Source of the DNA: Apostichopus japonicus
Taxonomy: Eukaryota > Echinodermata > Holothuroidea > Aspidochirotida > Stichopodidae
Reading direction: 5' to 3'
NCBI RefSeq assembly: GCF_037975245.1
Contig: NC_092561.1
Location: 6,497,501-6,542,500 of the forward strand
Length of the DNA stretch: 45,000 nucleotides
Positions 28,739-41,736 of the stretch are shown here, piece by piece (within the stretch, counting starts at the first letter, position 1; each line of letters opens with the position of its first letter). A model generated the notes under the pieces. The model did not search any database, was not told the origin of the DNA, and saw only the letters and a program-made list of their open reading frames with translations. Both the position numbers and the translations under genes were made by a program.

Positions 28739-29213
28739 AAGGTACCGCACCACAATTAGAGTAGTGTTTATCCACTCAAAAGGTTAACCGTCCGAGAAAA
28801 GAGGTAAAAGTACCTAAGGTAACGCTTGTTTAAGCATGTAATCAGTTACTGCCATCGTTTGTGTTGCCTTTATATGAAAGAGCATGTTTTAAAGTACAGA
28901 TGGTGTGAAAATAGGGAGGATCGAAGGCGATATAAACCATTATAGAAAACTTTTGGTTAAATGTTGATATTACTCCGAGCGAGCAGATGGAAGGGCGGGG
29001 GTTTTAGTATGCTAAACTTGCTACTCTTCTAGCTCAAAATCTCAACTGTCATGATATGGAAGTTTGAAAGCGCCATGATAGGCCAATATCTCAGCTATCA
29101 TGTGATGGGTGGGATATACCATTTTAAAACTTCTATCTATGATTTGGCAGGTCTTGAAAGTGACGAGTTTAGTGTGTAAGTCAATGGCACAATTAATTGT
29201 GGTGCGAGATGCA
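28739..29213. mobile_element. About 475-bp MITE-like element, related to 7208-7672, opposite orientation
   Basis: Left end AGGTACCGCACCACAATTAG, right end TAATTGTGGTGCGAGATGC. The interior has TTCTAGCTCAAAATCTCAAC, CTCAGCTATCATGTGATGGG, AACTTCTATCT and TTTAGTGTGTAAGTCAATGG; the last three are shared with the element at 43054. Confidence 0.65.
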
Positions 29214-30719
29214 TAGAAGCTATATGTAAAAGGTTGCATGTTGGTATTATTTCTTTCCTTGACATTGTAGTTAATTCGATGACTAGCTTCTCTATCATTC
29301 TGAAAAGGGATGCATTCTGCTGAATATAACGCTGCAGGTGTTGTTGAAAACAAACAACTAAATCGGGAGAGACGTTTTCACTTGCAGATAGACGCATCGT
29401 GACATACTAAACCCATATTTTACAGTTGATTTTTATTTCTTCTTAGTTTAAAACCTTTCCCCAAGGTTGCTACTTTGGTTGGGAAATGTCAAACAAACAA
29501 ACAAAATAAATAGAGAGAGAATAACAGCGTATTATAAAAGCATCTCAAATTCAATTGTAATTAAATCAAATGTCTGGCTTATGTATACATTTTTAACGGT
29601 TTGCCTTGTAAAATCGATAAGGTTTGCTAGAAATCAATGCTAGGCATTCTCAATAACCTTGTTGGCTCGTAGTGCGTGGGCTTTGACCTTTCAGGGTGGA
29701 CTTTATGAAAATTAAAGGAGGGGGGGGATCCCGATTGTCTAAGTTCTGTGGTTCTTTATATGGACACTGAAATCAGGAAAGTTGGGGGGGGGGGGGGAAC
29801 GACAATAGAAAGTTGTGTATTTTGTTTTGAAATCTGACCATGCATTTTGTAATTTAGCATTTTCAACTCAACAATGCATAGTATAGCCCACTTTTTTTAC
29901 ATCATTTTTTTGAAGGAAAAGGATGGAAGGGAATAAGATTTCCCACAACTAAAGCAATATTCACATTTCGATTCCCGATGTCCAATAACTCGGTAACTTT
30001 CTGTTTAAAACATTAAAAACCAAAACAATGGTGTTTTGTGTTTGACTACTATAAAATCGAGAAATACTCTACCCATTGATGTAAAAATTGGGAAAGGTTA
30101 CAAAAAACTTTTCATTGAGAAGAAATTTTTTTTTTACGTGTGTGAATATTGGATGATCTGGTATATGAATGACACAAATAGTTCCCATTCCAACGCACTG
30201 TTGAACGATGAAAATAAAAACATTCAAAAATAATACAAACGTTTTGACGTAAATCCTTCCGCGGGGAATATTCATCTCTGGACTATTTTATGAAGAGTGC
30301 CATGTTGTTATAGTAGAAAGTGTAAGGTTTCACACTCGTTAATATGATCTTGTGTAACAAACCATGCATAGTGGATGTGTTTTTGTTTTTGTTTTTTTCA
30401 TTCTCTTCTTCATTCGTAACAAGACGTTTCTCTTTCTTTAAAACCGTGTTTTGTTACTTTTCGTATGAGCTAATATGTTAAACTCACACTTTGCTTTACG
30501 ACCATACCACGTATTGTAATATGTAGATATCCTATATAGCTTATCCTTCAACTGTTATTATCATTTCTATGATATTTATATCGCCGGAGGAAATTCTTAC
30601 ACTGACTCTCTGTAGTTGCCATAGAAACCAGAAACCTAGGTTACAACGTCGGAAGGTTATAGACGACCCGAAGCAAACAAACACATTATAATATTAATCG
30701 TTGTCTTATGATATATATG

Positions 30720-30764
<45 letters not shown>

Positions 30765-32235
30765 GATATCTTGGGTATCCCAGAGCAGTATTGAAACTCA
30801 TTAGAGAAATGACACCATAAAAGGTTTGAGACTGAACTGGGCGCCGATTCGGGACTAAAGTGACCGATTTTAGGAGGCTTTCAAAAAAGACACAGACTTG
30901 TTTGGCGGCTAAGAATTGCCCTTGTTTCTTGTAATCTGAGGAAATAATCGGTTTAATGGAATTATGTTACTAAATTTAATATATCATCTCTGAAATGTTA
31001 ATGTATCAATATTTGCTTTATAAGCTTACAATTGAAGAGACTTATACCAACAAAAAAAAATGGAAAGGAGGGGGGGTTAATTCCACTCTTTTAAGGGAAG
31101 AGTCAACAAAAACAAAAGTTTAGAACTTCTATTATGTGTACTTACTCCCCAATTTATAATTTTTCGTTCGAAATATTCAAACACTGAGACGGAATCAAAC
31201 CTGTAAGAACATTCCTGTATCAGCAACACAGCTTACACGGTTTGACCAATTAGGTGATATTTAGGCCTCGGCATTTTAAAATATTCAAGCCCAGGATTAA
31301 CTTTCTTGGATATTCACTCTAACGGATTATGCTATCAATATAGCGATTTGTGGGGATAAGTGATCCATTTACCCGGATTAAAGAGCTAAGAAGTAGGACT
31401 TTTGATAGCTTATTTAGAGACATCGTGGTGATATAGTCACACTTAGTATATGTATTTGTGGTGACGTCAGCAAATATTGACATACAGACACGTCAACGTT
31501 AACACATGCACACAAATTTTAAAAAAAATGCAAATAATGTTCTTGCTTATTCTAGCGATAATACGTTATATAAAAAAAAACTAAAATGAATGATGTTGTT
31601 GTAAATTTAAAGATTTCCGAGTTTTTATAGATTTACGAATGGTTTAACCACATTGTATTATTCATGATTATCAAAGCGAAAACGCTGTATTCATGAAATT
31701 ATTCAAGGTAATACTTCCGTGGGTTTTATTGGTCATAGAAATAACCGAATCTATAAGAAATTTGTCAAAGATAATGTCAGCTTTCCGGGTTAATCACGCC
31801 CATACACATCGAAGAATCTGGTGCTTAAACGAGGGCAAAAAAAAAAAAAATGCAAAATGCAAAAAATCGCGCAGGGATGTGATACGCGGTAGAAGTCACA
31901 CTTAATCTTGTTTACTGAATATTTTTGTTCACTGAAAGTTTGATATTTACCCTGCATCTGGAATATTACTTACTGAATCCATTTAGTTGCCACCGTTATC
32001 TCTGATAATTAGATAACATTTTCTTATTGTCTTCTTATAATTTAATATACATCTTTAAGGTACATAGATCTAAGAATACTTAGTCATACAGTTCGGTCTC
32101 TCAATCTTGACAAAGTTCGTGCTTTCTGGAATTAAATTAACACTTCTGCCGTGACTTAGCTAGATTGAAGAAATGTTGACACAAAAAAAAGGAACAGAGC
32201 GTTGTATTTGCTGTTGTTGTGGTTCAAAAGATAAT
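29214..32235. other. No gene seen
   Basis: AT-rich; G14 at 29784-29797 and a TA tract at 30718. No coding pattern on either strand. Confidence 0.5.
30718..30768. repeat. (TA)n tract
   Basis: About 50 bp of TA with one AAA break. Confidence 0.9.
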
Positions 32236-32704
<469 letters not shown>

Positions 32705-32931
32705 AATAAGCTGTTGACCTTCTCTTACCAGTCCCTGGTCAGTTGGCGCACTTACGTAAATCTCCAGTCTTTAGGTCAATACCACCTCTTCAAAACAATT
32801 CGTATGGCGGAGATATGAATTTTTTTAAGTTTTGTGATATACTTAGTGAATTATTGCATCTGGCAACAGTAGAGTAAATGATGTCATCACGGTAATTCAG
32901 CTGAAAAATACTTGATTATATACTTAACCAC

Positions 32932-33232
32932 CCGATACAGTCAGAGGACACAGTTATACTGTCAATCTTAAAAGTTGTGTACCAAAGTGAAAACTGGGTC
33001 GTGCTATAAATCGGTAGCATGTGTTATTATAGTTTACAGTAAGAACTGAGGATATGTGTATTCCCAACAAATCCAGTGTGATTCATTTGTTGGAATTACA
33101 CATAACCTCAGTTCTTACTGTAAACCTAATCGCACATGCTACCGAATTATCACATTTGTCAGTTTTTAATGTGGTACAAAGTTTTAGGATTGACAGTAGT
33201 TTACTGTATTATCTGTACTCTGTGTGAATCGG
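32932..33232. mobile_element. Long fold-back element, copy 1 (CCGAT...ATCGG)
   Basis: The 301-bp sequence is a nearly complete inverted repeat: CGGTAGCATGTG, TTTACAGTAAGAACTGAGG and the TGTACCAAAG region recur as reverse complements in the second half around a centre near 33075-33090. The ends are CCGATACAG and CTGTGTGAATCGG. No coding capacity; it would form a stable hairpin RNA. Related copy at 37464-37752. Confidence 0.8.
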
Positions 33233-34487
33233 TTGACTTAACACACTAACTCACAAAGGAAATTATATATTTCTACAAAATATTGCATTTTAATGAAAAT
33301 TCTTCATAGAAACAAACAGAGAATAGTGATAGCTAAGCAAATATCTCAAATTGATCAGATTTCAAAGGTAAATCAAGAAGAAGATTAGAATACTAATACA
33401 ATTTTGTTTTCTGTTTTGAAGAGAGATTTCATAATAGTAACACTCTCTAGAAGAATCGATATATCCAAATAGTTTGTATGGCGCTCTAAGTGATGTAACA
33501 ATGAAACAATGAATGCCCGTGTGTTTTGACTCAATAACTTTTCTATGGTTTCATTTTGAGATAGGAAAAAAAGTATACGTATAGTTTTGAAGATCGGACG
33601 CTACGGAAATCAGAAAATCAAAATGGCGGATGATTTATAGAAAGTCAAACACATGCACAACGGAAATCACACCAGTGTATTGAATATTATTATTGTTGTG
33701 TTTACCTGACAGTCTGTAAGAAAACAAGACTGAAGTAAAAAATAGAGCAATGTTGACTGATATTTCTTACTTGAAAAAAAAAACCGCAATGTGAAATCAT
33801 TTTAGACTCACTGCATGAACAAATGTTGAAGTATCTTGTTTGCTCAATTATTGTTTTAGTGCCCTACTAGATACACATATCACGCCATAATAATTCACAG
33901 TAATTTACAGTGACTTATTATGAGAAAACGTTCATATCACGAAAGTAACAAGGACATTTAATGATTTCAAATGATGAAGCTCGTTGCATAGCAACGGCAA
34001 AGCTTACGTCAGTAAAACTCTTTTCCCGTGATTAAGAGACCCTTTAATGCAAATTGAGCAAGTTCTCAAATCCTTGGTTAAGTAAAGAGTCTGCAGAGAG
34101 GATGTTTGTGAATGATTCAATACAGTATTGATAGATAGGCTATATGGTATTACTTCGTTGTCCATAGTTAAGTAACGCTTTTCTCTGTGGCTTATGGGTA
34201 GCCTAACAAGCAGAAGATGACACAAATTACGAATAACGAATGAGCCAATATCTTGATTTGATTGTGTTTTATTCGGTCAGTGATTTGATTGTATTTTAAG
34301 CAGTAATCATGTAATATTTCACGTGTCTAGCATATACTTATATTTCCATATATTTATATATCTAAACATATGTAATATATTTCCTTGCATTCGACAATCT
34401 TGCAGGGTGCACATGGAACGACGACAAGGACATTAATGATGTTATGACCATGACTTTGATGATGTGATCATGCTGCATCCACCTTGA
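33233..34487. other. No gene seen
   Basis: AT-rich sequence between the fold-back element and the split LINE fragment; nothing recognised. Confidence 0.5.
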
Positions 34488-35195
34488 ACCTTTTCAATTG
34501 CGTCTGTCTGGGATAATTCACCGTCAAGAACAAAATGGCTGTTTGCAAATTATGCCTGCATCATCAGTATACTTTACTACAGGGTTTCCCTTACTTTACC
34601 CCCCCCCCCCCACCACCACGAACCTCCTGTGGATGTCAGAGTTGTCCACGTACCCCCAATTTTTCGAGACACGATCTGAGTCATTATTATACTATACAAC
34701 GCATAACAGTGCTTCGTAAAAGATCAAGTTCATAGTGTCATATTGTGGAGTTTGTCGATAGGTACGACTTTTGTACATATTACTAAATTATATGATATAT
34801 CAGATTTTAGTTCAACAAAAAGTACTCTAGTTTTGACTTTCAGAAACGTCTCACGAACCCCCTGAGATGGACTCACGCACCCCCTGGGGGTTCATGCACC
34901 CCAGTTAGGGAACCCCTGCTCTCCTATGTGGCAGTGAGGCACGGCCAACGGATGCTAAATGAAACCTCAAACTGGACAGCCTCCGACAACGTAGCCTGAA
35001 AAGCATCCTGGGCATTTCCTGGAGATTGAATCAGTCTCCAACTCTGAGGTCTTCTCTCCTGCTTAGCTCTGCGATCGTGTACAAACTGATCGTGGAGCAC
35101 ATACTGGGCAGGCTCGGTCTTGTACGTAGAATGAAGGACAACAGGATGTCCAAAGATATCCTCTATGGATATTTTGTAACCGAAACGTCAAAATC
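34488..35195 (+). pseudogene. Decayed LINE reverse transcriptase C-terminal fragment, split by a hAT-like element
   Basis: The part before the insertion (34488-34579) reads SIASVWDNSPSRTKWLFANY then ACIISIL, matching the typical LINE stretch before LLYGSE. The part after it (34922 on) reads LLCGSEAR, then a stop (TGA), then QRSLKSILGISWRLNQSPTL, a region equivalent to RRLRWLGHV, and RRMKDNRMSKDILYG, the usual C-terminal thumb pattern. Stops and frame slips show it is dead. The two halves flank the element at 34580-34918. Confidence 0.75.
34580..34918. mobile_element. hAT-like MITE (CAGGGTTTCCC ends), inserted into a LINE fragment
   Basis: Ends are CAGGGTTTCCCTTACTTT and, reversed, CAGGGGTTCCCTAACTGG. 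Flanking 8-mers are CTTTACTA (34572-34579) and CTCTCCTA (34919-34926), 6 of 8 identical, fitting a decayed 8-bp hAT target duplication. A second copy in the opposite orientation lies at 28168-28545. No transposase is encoded. Confidence 0.75.
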
Positions 35196-35345
35196 CCTCA
35201 AAACTGCCCTCTTGTCAAAATAAGAAGAAGAGCCTCCTTTTTGTTTATTGAAACTACCTCCTCCCCATTTTCTTAATTTTGTATTTAACGCTTAATTTTT
35301 TAACAATGTAATTATTTTCCCATTCAATTTTGATAGATTAATTCA

Positions 35346-36464
35346 ATGGCTACGTGGCTGTCCGGAACGAGAGAAACTGCGAGATCATGCTCAGTGGAGT
35401 CCTGTCAAGCACGTGTTGGTGACGTCAAACATCCTCAATTGATTCGGCATAGGTCACACTCGGATTCAACCGGTCACAACGGTTGTTTCTCTTGCCCAGA
35501 TTTGGCCGATGTCAGACAACGACCAACACCTCTTCGCCAGTTAAGCGCCAACGAAGAATTACATCGGAAACTCAAGTCGTCAAAGTCGCTATGTGAAAGT
35601 CAGGGCCCAGTAAGGTCGACTTTACCGAATCAAGCCACAGTGGAAACGTATTCGAGATATAGTCAATCGTTTAGCAGTCGGCCATCATCGGGTATCGAAC
35701 GGTGTTCCTCGAGGGGTAGCACTAGTACCAATAACGCTTATAGCATTCGGAAACTGTCGTCGGTCTCATCTTGCCGTTCTTCGTCCGAGATCGATTGTAT
35801 CTCCTTCGACGAAGAACTAGACTTGTCTAAAGTCATTCCAGAGATACGGATCGATATTAGTCCCGGAGGGTTAACTACGGGACCTTACAAGGACCATCAC
35901 ATAGTAGAGGTCCTCGATTTTCTGTTTCTGGGAGATATCGAAGCAGCGAACCGTGAACCTCTGCTTTGTAGATTGAATATTGGTTATATGGTCGATCTCA
36001 GTAATCTTACGCTGCATCAGATGCGTCGTCGTGTGAAATTGAAAGATTGTCCGTGCCTTTGTCCTTCAGAGAGGAAGCACGCACCGATTAGATTGACGGT
36101 CTTAGTCGATGAAGCATGCAACGAGGACATCGAACAATATTTCGATGAGATCAATGCATTTATAGAGGGCGCTAGAAAAACAGGTAATAAAGTCCTCGTA
36201 TTCTGCGTGAATGGTCACACCGTTTCACCTACCTTTGTCATTCAGTACCTGATGAAGACATTGAACTGGACAGTCAAGCAGGCATTCACTTTTGTCAAGA
36301 GTAGACGAGCAGATATTGAAACGTCGAATGGATTTCAGAGGGCGCTCATCAAATTAGAGCGCCGTCTATTACCACAATCCGTTCCATCGGAGGCAGATGT
36401 TTTCGGGTCAGATACAGCATCTGATCAAGCGCGTTATGGAAGGAGGCCTCTAGCTTGGACTTGA
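35346..36464 (+). CDS. Dual-specificity-phosphatase-like protein, predicted pseudophosphatase (372 aa)
   Basis: Seen: one uninterrupted frame with an in-frame TAG at 35334-35336, just upstream of the ATG. Residues 1-175 are Ser/Arg-rich and probably disordered, with RHRSHSDS and IRKLSS patterns that resemble basophilic-kinase sites. Residues about 183-340 follow the DSP/PTP order: VLDFLFLGDIEAAN, then VDLSN, then Asp255 at the general-acid position, EQYFDEINAFIEGARKTG, the P-loop region VLVFCVNGHTVSPTFVIQYLM (283-303), and SRRADIETSNGFQRALIKLE. Known: active DSPs need HCxxxxxR(S/T). Here the His is Phe286, Cys287 and Gly290 are kept, and the essential Arg is Val293 (codon GTT at 36222). Inference: it is catalytically dead or nearly so and may bind phosphoproteins, as STYX-type pseudophosphatases do; the named subfamily cannot be settled by eye. 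A pyrimidine tract ending in TAG at 35336 could be an acceptor for a 5' UTR intron. Confidence 0.85.
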   Translation: MATWLSGTRETARSCSVESCQARVGDVKHPQLIRHRSHSDSTGHNGCFSCPDLADVRQRPTPLRQLSANEELHRKLKSSKSLCESQGPVRSTLPNQATVETYSRYSQSFSSRPSSGIERCSSRGSTSTNNAYSIRKLSSVSSCRSSSEIDCISFDEELDLSKVIPEIRIDISPGGLTTGPYKDHHIVEVLDFLFLGDIEAANREPLLCRLNIGYMVDLSNLTLHQMRRRVKLKDCPCLCPSERKHAPIRLTVLVDEACNEDIEQYFDEINAFIEGARKTGNKVLVFCVNGHTVSPTFVIQYLMKTLNWTVKQAFTFVKSRRADIETSNGFQRALIKLERRLLPQSVPSEADVFGSDTASDQARYGRRPLAWT

Positions 36465-37079
36465 AAGTGTTACAATGTGTTTTACTGACAAGTGTTATTT
36501 GTTTGACTTCTGTTCTGTTGCTCTCTTGTGAGTTTATATAGCTTAATGTGTTTTTTTCATACCTACCTTTTGTTCCGCTTCATAATGAACGCATTTGAAG
36601 GGGGTTTGATAGACATTTTAGAATGAGTAATTGAAGCGTTTTTGTCTGGTCTAGAGAATGCAAAGAATGTACTTTATTGGCCGTTATCGTGGTGTTGCTT
36701 TTTTAGGCATAAAAAGGCCCAGTTTTTGATTGCGTTCCAGCATTCTAAGTCTACTTAAGTTCAATGTGTTCACCTTTACAGTAAATTATTTAGACAAGAT
36801 CAGAAAGGATAAACCACGCAGGCAGAATTTCAGGGTTGATATGTTACACGCTAACAAAAACAAAAGTGAGTGGACTATGTTTGATATTAAGTTTTTCGAG
36901 ATATTCTCCTTCAAAATTTGCCGGATGTATGGAATATACTCTTTGATATGTAAATCCGTGTTGACGTCGGCACTTCAGGTCGAACCTCATTGTTAATTGC
37001 TAATCCGTCACAGTTATATTTATAACTTCTGCAAAAAGTCTTCATTTTTTTTAAACTTTATAGAAAAAAATGGAGCATT

Positions 37080-37085
37080 AATAAA
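37080..37085 (+). terminator. Candidate polyadenylation signal AATAAA downstream of the DSP-like gene
   Basis: An AATAAA hexamer lies about 615 bp after the stop codon in otherwise non-coding AT-rich sequence. It is a chance-prone motif at this base composition, so the assignment rests only on position and strand. Confidence 0.3.
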
Positions 37086-37463
37086 TGACATTCAACACCA
37101 TATGTGTACTTGAGAAATGTGAATGATGTACTTTAACATGTTATCTGACGGTCATAGCTTAGTTGTATATGTTAACTGAGTATTATGTTTCTTTTGGGAA
37201 GCTAGCCTAATGTTATGTGTGCTAGGCTACAGGTATTCCAGCAAAGTTTCATTGATGTTTGAATGGAAAACGAATTCATGATATTTGGAAATATGTATAA
37301 AACTGAGATTTTAAGCACCAAGAACATTGATCCAACTCATTCAGTTCATAGGTTGTTTTTACCATAATTAAGATATAAAATATTGTATTTTACTCTGGTT
37401 GTTTACATGAGTGCATTGCACAATAATCCGTGGTGTCTTCCATCGACTACACCAAACAATCAG

Positions 37464-37752
37464 CCGATTCACACAGAGATTACAGTAACTACCTGTAAAC
37501 CTTTAAGTTTTGTACCACAGTAAATACCGGATTGTGCTGAAAAATCGGTAGCATGTGCTATTAGGGTTACAGTAAGAACTGTGGTTATGTGTAATCCCAA
37601 CAAATCCCAACAACTGGATTTGTTAGAATTATGCTCAGTTCTTACAGTAATCCTATAGGCACATGCTACCGATTTATAGCACGATCCAGTTTTAACTTTG
37701 GTACATTACTTTAAGATTTACAGTAGTAACTGTGTTCTATGTGTGTATCAGG
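37464..37752. mobile_element. Long fold-back element, copy 2
   Basis: Same family as 32932-33232: CCGATTCACACAGAG at the left, TGTGTGTATCAGG at the right, and the shared AATCGGTAGCATGTGCTAT and ACAGTAAGAACTGTGG in the left arm with reverse complements in the right arm. 289 bp, no coding capacity. Confidence 0.8.
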
Positions 37753-40700
37753 TGCAACAACTGGTTACATACTGCTTAAAAATTGAATTGATTTTAATTG
37801 TAAAGTTGGGCAATAATTCAACTGTGTGATGCGATTATTACCTTACGTCGGCATAACTATAGTCATGTGACATGTGTTTAACCAATGATTCAACTGTGAG
37901 GGGGTCCTATACTGGCATCCTTTTCAATAAACAACACTGAATAGCTTCTGTTGTGCACGTATGGCAATCGCAAATTATTGTTCAATATACTTATCCAAAT
38001 AAAATGAAATAAGCTTTCAAAATGTGATATCTCTGCAGCTGGACAAGCTATCGCGAAGGAAATTGGACCAACTTTGTTTTCTTTTTAGCATGGTATTTAA
38101 ATCTTAGACTTCTTGATCTCATGAACGGTTCATTTCTAAGAAAGTAAATGGTACAACTCGAATTGATAACATGAAGTGGTTTTTTTCAGCTGTTTATAAA
38201 AAAAATTATACCAACTAAGTATGTGCCTATATGCATCATTTAAAAGGGTAATTAATTATTTAAATGATACTGCAATTGTTGCTATAGTATTATCCGACCT
38301 GTGATAAAAATTTGCTTCGAAAAAGTATTTAGTACATGTATATCAGTTTAAATCGGTGCCTATAATGCCAGCCTTAATAGAAAAACCATGAAGTATTTAA
38401 CCACAATTTTCTTCATCCGAACTTTCTATGGTGAATCCTAATTTATAAGTTTAATCTCCGTTAGATTTAGTCATGCCAGGTTTAAAAACCTCTGCAGTGA
38501 ATGATGAAGCTATAAAGAAACCCATAGTATCAAATATGGTGCTCTGGAGGGATGGGGGAGGGGGGGGGGGTAAGATTTCATATGTTGTCCTGAGGAAGGG
38601 AAAGAAGTTTGGTCACATTGACGGTGCTAAAATGCAAAATGGTGCTATATTTTGCAAACGATTTTTCAAGAATTTTCAACTAGTCGTGTTATACTGTACA
38701 TGAAAGTTTCTGTATCGGACAATAGTAATCTGTTTTGTAATATTTTATCCCCAGTCCCACAGCCAAACGTATGCGCAGTTGTGTTCCGGACCCAAGGTGC
38801 AATAACATGAAACCTATCAATGGAATACGTATAAGCCACTGTAAAATTATAACATACAGATGTGAAACCATTGATATATGACATATTTTCTGTTCTTATC
38901 AACATTGCTAAGTCCTGACCTTGTTATCGTTTTTTGATATATATTTCAAATTGATCAGACATTTGTTGATTAGTGTTTAAGAAAACAAAATTTGCTTCTT
39001 CTTACATAATGTAAATATGTATAATAGTGATCTTGATTTCATAATTCCACTTTTTCTTTCAATAATTTGGCGACCCGCACACTTTCACAATTCTTAAATA
39101 AGTATGTATTAAATGAGAAAAAAATGAGAAAATCTGACGTGAATTTTGAACATTTTGAAAATATGTTATTATCTTTAATATTTTGAATGAAACGTGGCTA
39201 GTAAAGTTTAAAGAAAAAAATTGAAAAAAAAAAAAAAATCTAAGCTCTTCTTTTATAGTGCGCATGACTGCAGTTTGTACTTTCTGTATGCGAGGAGACA
39301 AACAGTGATACTTATTTTGTAACCTTTTTAAGAATGAACGGAAAGAAAATGAGTATATCGTTTATTCAACGATACAGATTTATTTGTGACGCAAATTTTT
39401 GACGCAATTTGTGACGCAATTTTTGTCATCATGCATATAAAGTGTTTTACAATAAAGAAAATGCCAGATCATTTCAATGTTTGAAAAGAAATCTCCTCAT
39501 ATTTATTTCAGTGTGTTGATTTTCTGCAGTTTGTGTTTTATAGGCATATCAGTATATTACCGGATGTACCTTCTGGCCCCTGACCTAATTTGCATATAAG
39601 ACACTGCGGCTAAATTTGTTATTGTCATGTAACGATGAGTCATATTCACTGCAGCATACATTACAAATATTGCCATATTGGTTGTTCTACCCACATTCCT
39701 TAGAATCTTAACATGAAAAAGGACTTGTTCGTTAAAACTTCTATAATCACCCAATTATCATCGGTTTGTGTGATAGAGATAAAATGTCATGAACATCTTC
39801 CCAAAAAATCTCAGAAGGAAATGTTGTGCCATGTTGGGGGAGATATCACAGATATCCTTGACACACAAGACCGAAGACTTAATCAAGTCTAACTATGACA
39901 TCATCGACACACCACCTATATTATATATGGTTTTCTTTCTTTATTACGATGTTCTTGGGGGGGGGGGGGGTTGTCATGGAGATGGTGTTTTTCAAATGCT
40001 GAATCTAGCATATTAAAGATCTTTACTTGACCAAAATGATGTCATTCAGTGAAGTATCAAAACTGCTAGACATTCTCCCTTGAAAATATGGAACCAAAAA
40101 AAAAAAAAAAAGAGGGGAAAAATAGGTTTCAGATCGTAGTGACATTATATATGAAATCTAAGATTTAATAAATGACAAACTCCCAGACACGAATTTTAAC
40201 AAGGATATGTCCCAGAAGAAACAAGACGTTTCTAAGCTGTTTGAGGGGGTTGGGTGGGGTGGGAGGGTGGGGTGGGGTTGGTTGGTTGGGTGGGGTGGGG
40301 GAGTTCTCCACAAAGTAATATATCATATACGGCGGAAGACTGGATCAAGTCTGGATTGCCATCGCATTTCTTCAGAATTTATTTCAATAATGAAACAGAA
40401 AATATTTTGAAAAATTTCGCCACTCGATTTTTTTTTGGCATATCATTATAATATTAATTATGTAAATGTGTCCGGGCGACGAGACTTAATGTAATCATAA
40501 CGAAAAACAATTTCATTCTCGCGGTGAAAACAAGCTCATGGAATGCATTATGTGTTAGTAATTTACATTCTTATTTAGTAAAAATTCATAATTTATAAAA
40601 ATTTAGTAAAAAAAAATCACGTTATGAATTTAAAACTAGCATTATTGGTTAATATTTTGTTATTTTTAAAAAAAAATTTTAATAATCGGGGAATAACTTA

Positions 40701-41736
40701 TGGTCACACCAATGTTTAATTTACTGGTAAAGTGCACAACCATTGCTTGACTTGAGTCCTCAAGCTATACAATTTTGCGACCTTGTTTTCTTGATATCTG
40801 TTAAATTTTGCGCTAGGCTTCACCTCACCAATCTTCCTTTGAACTTTTTCACTTTTCGAACAAAAACAGAGTCAAAAATAAAGAACGAAAAAGAAAAAAA
40901 TATAAAAATAAAAAAACTCAAGCTGAAAGAACATGAAAAAAAAGAAGATAAATAAGCCGTTGTAGAGATCAGTGAACAGATGATTACCTCTCTTAAGATC
41001 TCTGACGTCATCATGACGTCAAGCACTTAAGGTACCGTCTCCGTTTTCAAGGACGTTGTAAAAAGATTTCTGTTTTCCACAAGATCATCGAAGAGCCAAG
41101 ATTGCCAATTGCTTCCATCAATTAATATAAATGATTTATGATCGCGGTATAGTTACGTAATAATAATGATTTTTTAATGTTCATCGTGTTTTCCTATTAA
41201 TGAGCAGATGTGTAATCAATTTCTAGACCCTCTTCGTTAAAACAAAACAAATATAACTGACTAATTTATTTATAAATTTGTACATATTCCGTTGTTTATT
41301 AATACTTCTCAAGAAATGCTTTCTCATTTTTGCTATTTACTTCTCTATATTCTTCTCTACTATATGCATCCATTGGATTATACGTTACCATAGCAACCTA
41401 CAAGATATCGGAGAAATAATTACACTTAGGATATTATCAAAAAGTATCAACAATTTTGGAAATGTAGCCTGCCGTGCTCGGCTTACGTGTTCTTATAATT
41501 TAGAAGTTACAATTAAATAGGATATTGAGCATAATGGCTTCTCGGAAGATATTTCATAAGGAGATTATGAAATGCCATATGTTGCATAAATCTACGGCTA
41601 TGATATATGTAGGGGAGCAAAACTGAACAAGATTTGTGTATATGGTACGTTGTAATTATTTTCTATAATAATATTCTTTCTCATTACATTTCTCTTTCTC
41701 TTTTTTTAATCCTTTATATAATTTTGTTTTCGGTCA
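37753..41736. other. No gene seen
   Basis: AT-rich; G11 at 38560, G14 at 39957, a GGGGTTGGTTGG-rich patch at 40244-40303 and the double CRE at 41003-41021. No coding pattern. Confidence 0.5.
41003..41021. promoter_or_regulatory. Double CRE palindrome
   Basis: Two perfect TGACGTCA octamers (41003-41010 and 41014-41021) separated by three bases form a 19-bp palindrome. CREB/ATF proteins bind this octamer. No gene is recognised within 4 kb, so any target is unknown. Confidence 0.4.

Noticed and set aside
35165-35195. Second hammerhead motif (CCGAAACGTC)
   Set aside because: GAAACGTC is present but no CUGANGA core or helix II partner lies in the correct position.
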